From Diploscapter coronatus (Eukaryota > Nematoda > Chromadorea > Rhabditida > Rhabditidae), in assembly GCA_964036155.1 (NCBI GenBank), contig OZ038423.1:49863249-49927248 (forward strand): DNA of 64,000 nucleotides, given 5' to 3'. This document shows, piece after piece, positions 62,518 to 64,000 of this stretch (the stretch's first letter is position 1; each line of letters opens with the position of its first letter). Position numbers and translations under genes: made by a program. The notes beneath the pieces are model-generated. The model did no database searches. It had not been told where the DNA came from and saw only the letters and a list, made by a program, of their open reading frames with translations.

Positions 62518-64000
62518 ATGTTTCTAAAAATAACTTTATTGTTGTTTTTGCAACAATTTTCATCGATATTGTCCGACAAGGCGGGGTTAATTGATCAGCT
62601 TACAGAAGGTATGACAAAACTGAATCATTACAGGCTCTAAATATCGTCTTTTATCGGTAAATTGGAGAAAATTTCGGCATTTTATGCAATAAAATCAACT
62701 CATCATTTCAATAGACTTCCCGACAATTATATAGATAAAATAATGATGATTTTAACAATACCTTTTATTCTACGATATTTGAAAATCATTCGACATAGTG
62801 TAATTGAGGTAAAAAAGTCATTTTCCATAAGAAAGGAAAATGTTCGAATTACAATGACTGACTAAAATGCTCTTCAGAGACTACTCCATATCGCATTCCT
62901 GTAGATGCTGAAAATGAGGTAACAAATTCTTCCAGATATCGATAAAATTATGATTTCTTCGAAAATTAAGAATATTTTGTATTTCAAATATTTGAGATAA
63001 GTTTATCCTATAATTCGTTCGATAATTTCATCTAAAAGTCATCATTTTAGACTCCCCCAGACATTGAAAAGCCAATAATTTATCGCGACAAACTAATAAG
63101 AGGTAAACGTATCCAAAAAATGCCGAGAAATTTCAATTTTTTTTAGATTGGGCCCAGATTTTCTACAACGAGAATACTGCTCTTACTCCGGTAACTATCG
63201 ACTATGTTAATAAGGTTGATTTAATTTTTGCTAAGATGATCGATCTTTCTTCAATTTAGGAAAACCAGATAATGTACTTTGAGAATAAATCTGAAGATGA
63301 GAAATTGCAATTGGTAAAGAACAATTACTTGGCTTAAATGAAAGAGATGCTTGGTGATTCTATTACGCCAGATCAACTAGAATTAAAATGGGTTAGTTGG
63401 ATAGCTACCATTTATGGATCCAAATATCATAAAATTATAAATTTGCTGGAGTATTTATGATTTGGTGACAGGACTTTCTGTCATTTGAAAGTGATGTAAT
63501 CTGTAAATTAGGAAAAGGCTCGGGATAGCAAAATCGAGGCGATAAAGTTCGTTAATGATCGAATGAAGCGATTTGCAGACAAGAAAATAACTGAAATGGT
63601 GGATGAATAAACATACACATCTATATTTAAAAAGTGTAATTTTAGGTGCAAAAACTGAATAAAGAAATATTGAAACTTCGAATTTCTCGAGAATTCTATG
63701 AAGCGAGCAGGGATGAGCAGATAAAGTTACTTGAAAGCATTATGAGCAATTACAATGATGAAGAGGTGTTGATTTGGGATATAACTTTTAGGAACAGTGT
63801 TGTAAGTAATCTTGAGGAAACATTGATTTTGGCATTTTATTCCTTCCACAATTCAGTATAGCGAGAACGACACAAGCTATGGGAAAAGATTATTGATCAT
63901 CAATTGTAAGTGTCAGCACATTTGAAAATAAACTAATCAAAAACTCTTAGATTATGCCTCCACAGAACACAATAAGGGCATGAAATGGCCTTTGAAATGG
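62518..64000 (+). pseudogene. Secreted helical repeat protein (copy B), in-frame stop, truncated by window end
   Basis: Exons 62518-62608, 62878-62918, 63051-63102, 63147-63214, 63260-63391, 63512-63598, 63646-63801, 63857-63905 and 63951 onward parallel copy A. Exon lengths of 91, 52, 87, 156 and 49 are identical to the matching exons of A. The signal peptide is MFLKITLLLFLQQFSSILS. Copy A exon 6 is split in B by an extra intron (63215-63259), and A exons 2-4 are represented only by a short exon. Exon 5 contains TAA (63335-63337) after KNNYLA, while the frame stays open on both sides and all later splice sites are intact. This may be a recent null allele, a sequencing error or a site avoided by unusual splicing, so calling it a pseudogene is provisional. 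Confidence 0.6.

Noticed and set aside
62662..62865. 67-codon plus-strand ORF in copy B
   Set aside because: Lies within intron 1 of copy B and has no counterpart in copy A.

Overview
This window looks like nuclear DNA of a small-genome ecdysozoan, most likely a nematode. The pointers are: genes built of many small exons separated by introns often only 33-60 bases long; a T-rich TTTCAG acceptor at nearly every intron; acceptor-like sites directly in front of several start codons, as expected for spliced-leader trans-splicing; and a neuropeptide receptor of the nematode FMRFamide-receptor type. The species cannot be named from the sequence. All gene models were built by hand from splice sites and reading-frame continuity, and every complete model closes in frame. 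There are no bacterial, viral or CRISPR features.

Layout. 1-5933: T-rich DNA without a recognised gene. 5934-12920 (+): peroxidasin, 31 exons, about 1319 aa. 15075-20572 (+): Na+/K+-ATPase alpha subunit, 19 exons, 1003 aa. 21148-27636 (+): mitochondrial pentatricopeptide-repeat protein resembling LRPPRC, 24 exons, about 1021 aa. 30246-31092 (+): two leader-type exons holding a 67-codon ORF, upstream of eIF5 (31364-33858, 9 exons, 424 aa). 35647-36582 (-): small single-pass membrane protein of unknown function. 39703-44060 (-): peptide GPCR, 12 exons, about 520 aa. 44061-53025: about 9 kb of gene-poor, purine-rich DNA. 53026-55751 (-): serine carboxypeptidase, 16 exons, 489 aa. 56198-57012 and 57393-58218 (-): tandem pair of small secreted proteins of an unrecognised family. 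58832-62052 and 62518-64000 (+): tandem pair of secreted, internally repeated helical proteins of another unrecognised family; the second copy carries an in-frame stop and runs off the window.

The left half holds conserved housekeeping genes (collagen IV cross-linking, ion pumping, mitochondrial RNA metabolism, translation initiation). The right half is more accessory: a receptor, a lysosomal or secreted protease and two lineage-specific secreted families arranged as tandem duplicates, with a 613-base divergent promoter region (58219-58831) between the two families.

The most unusual signals are: five GC-AG introns; one intron whose acceptor reads CG; an 8-nucleotide exon carrying the catalytic histidine of the carboxypeptidase; at least seven small palindromic transposon-like elements of several types (hAT-like with 8-base target duplication, mariner-like with TA duplication, and longer inverted-repeat elements), four of them inside introns; a possible regulatory upstream ORF in front of eIF5; and the two unrecognised tandem gene families.
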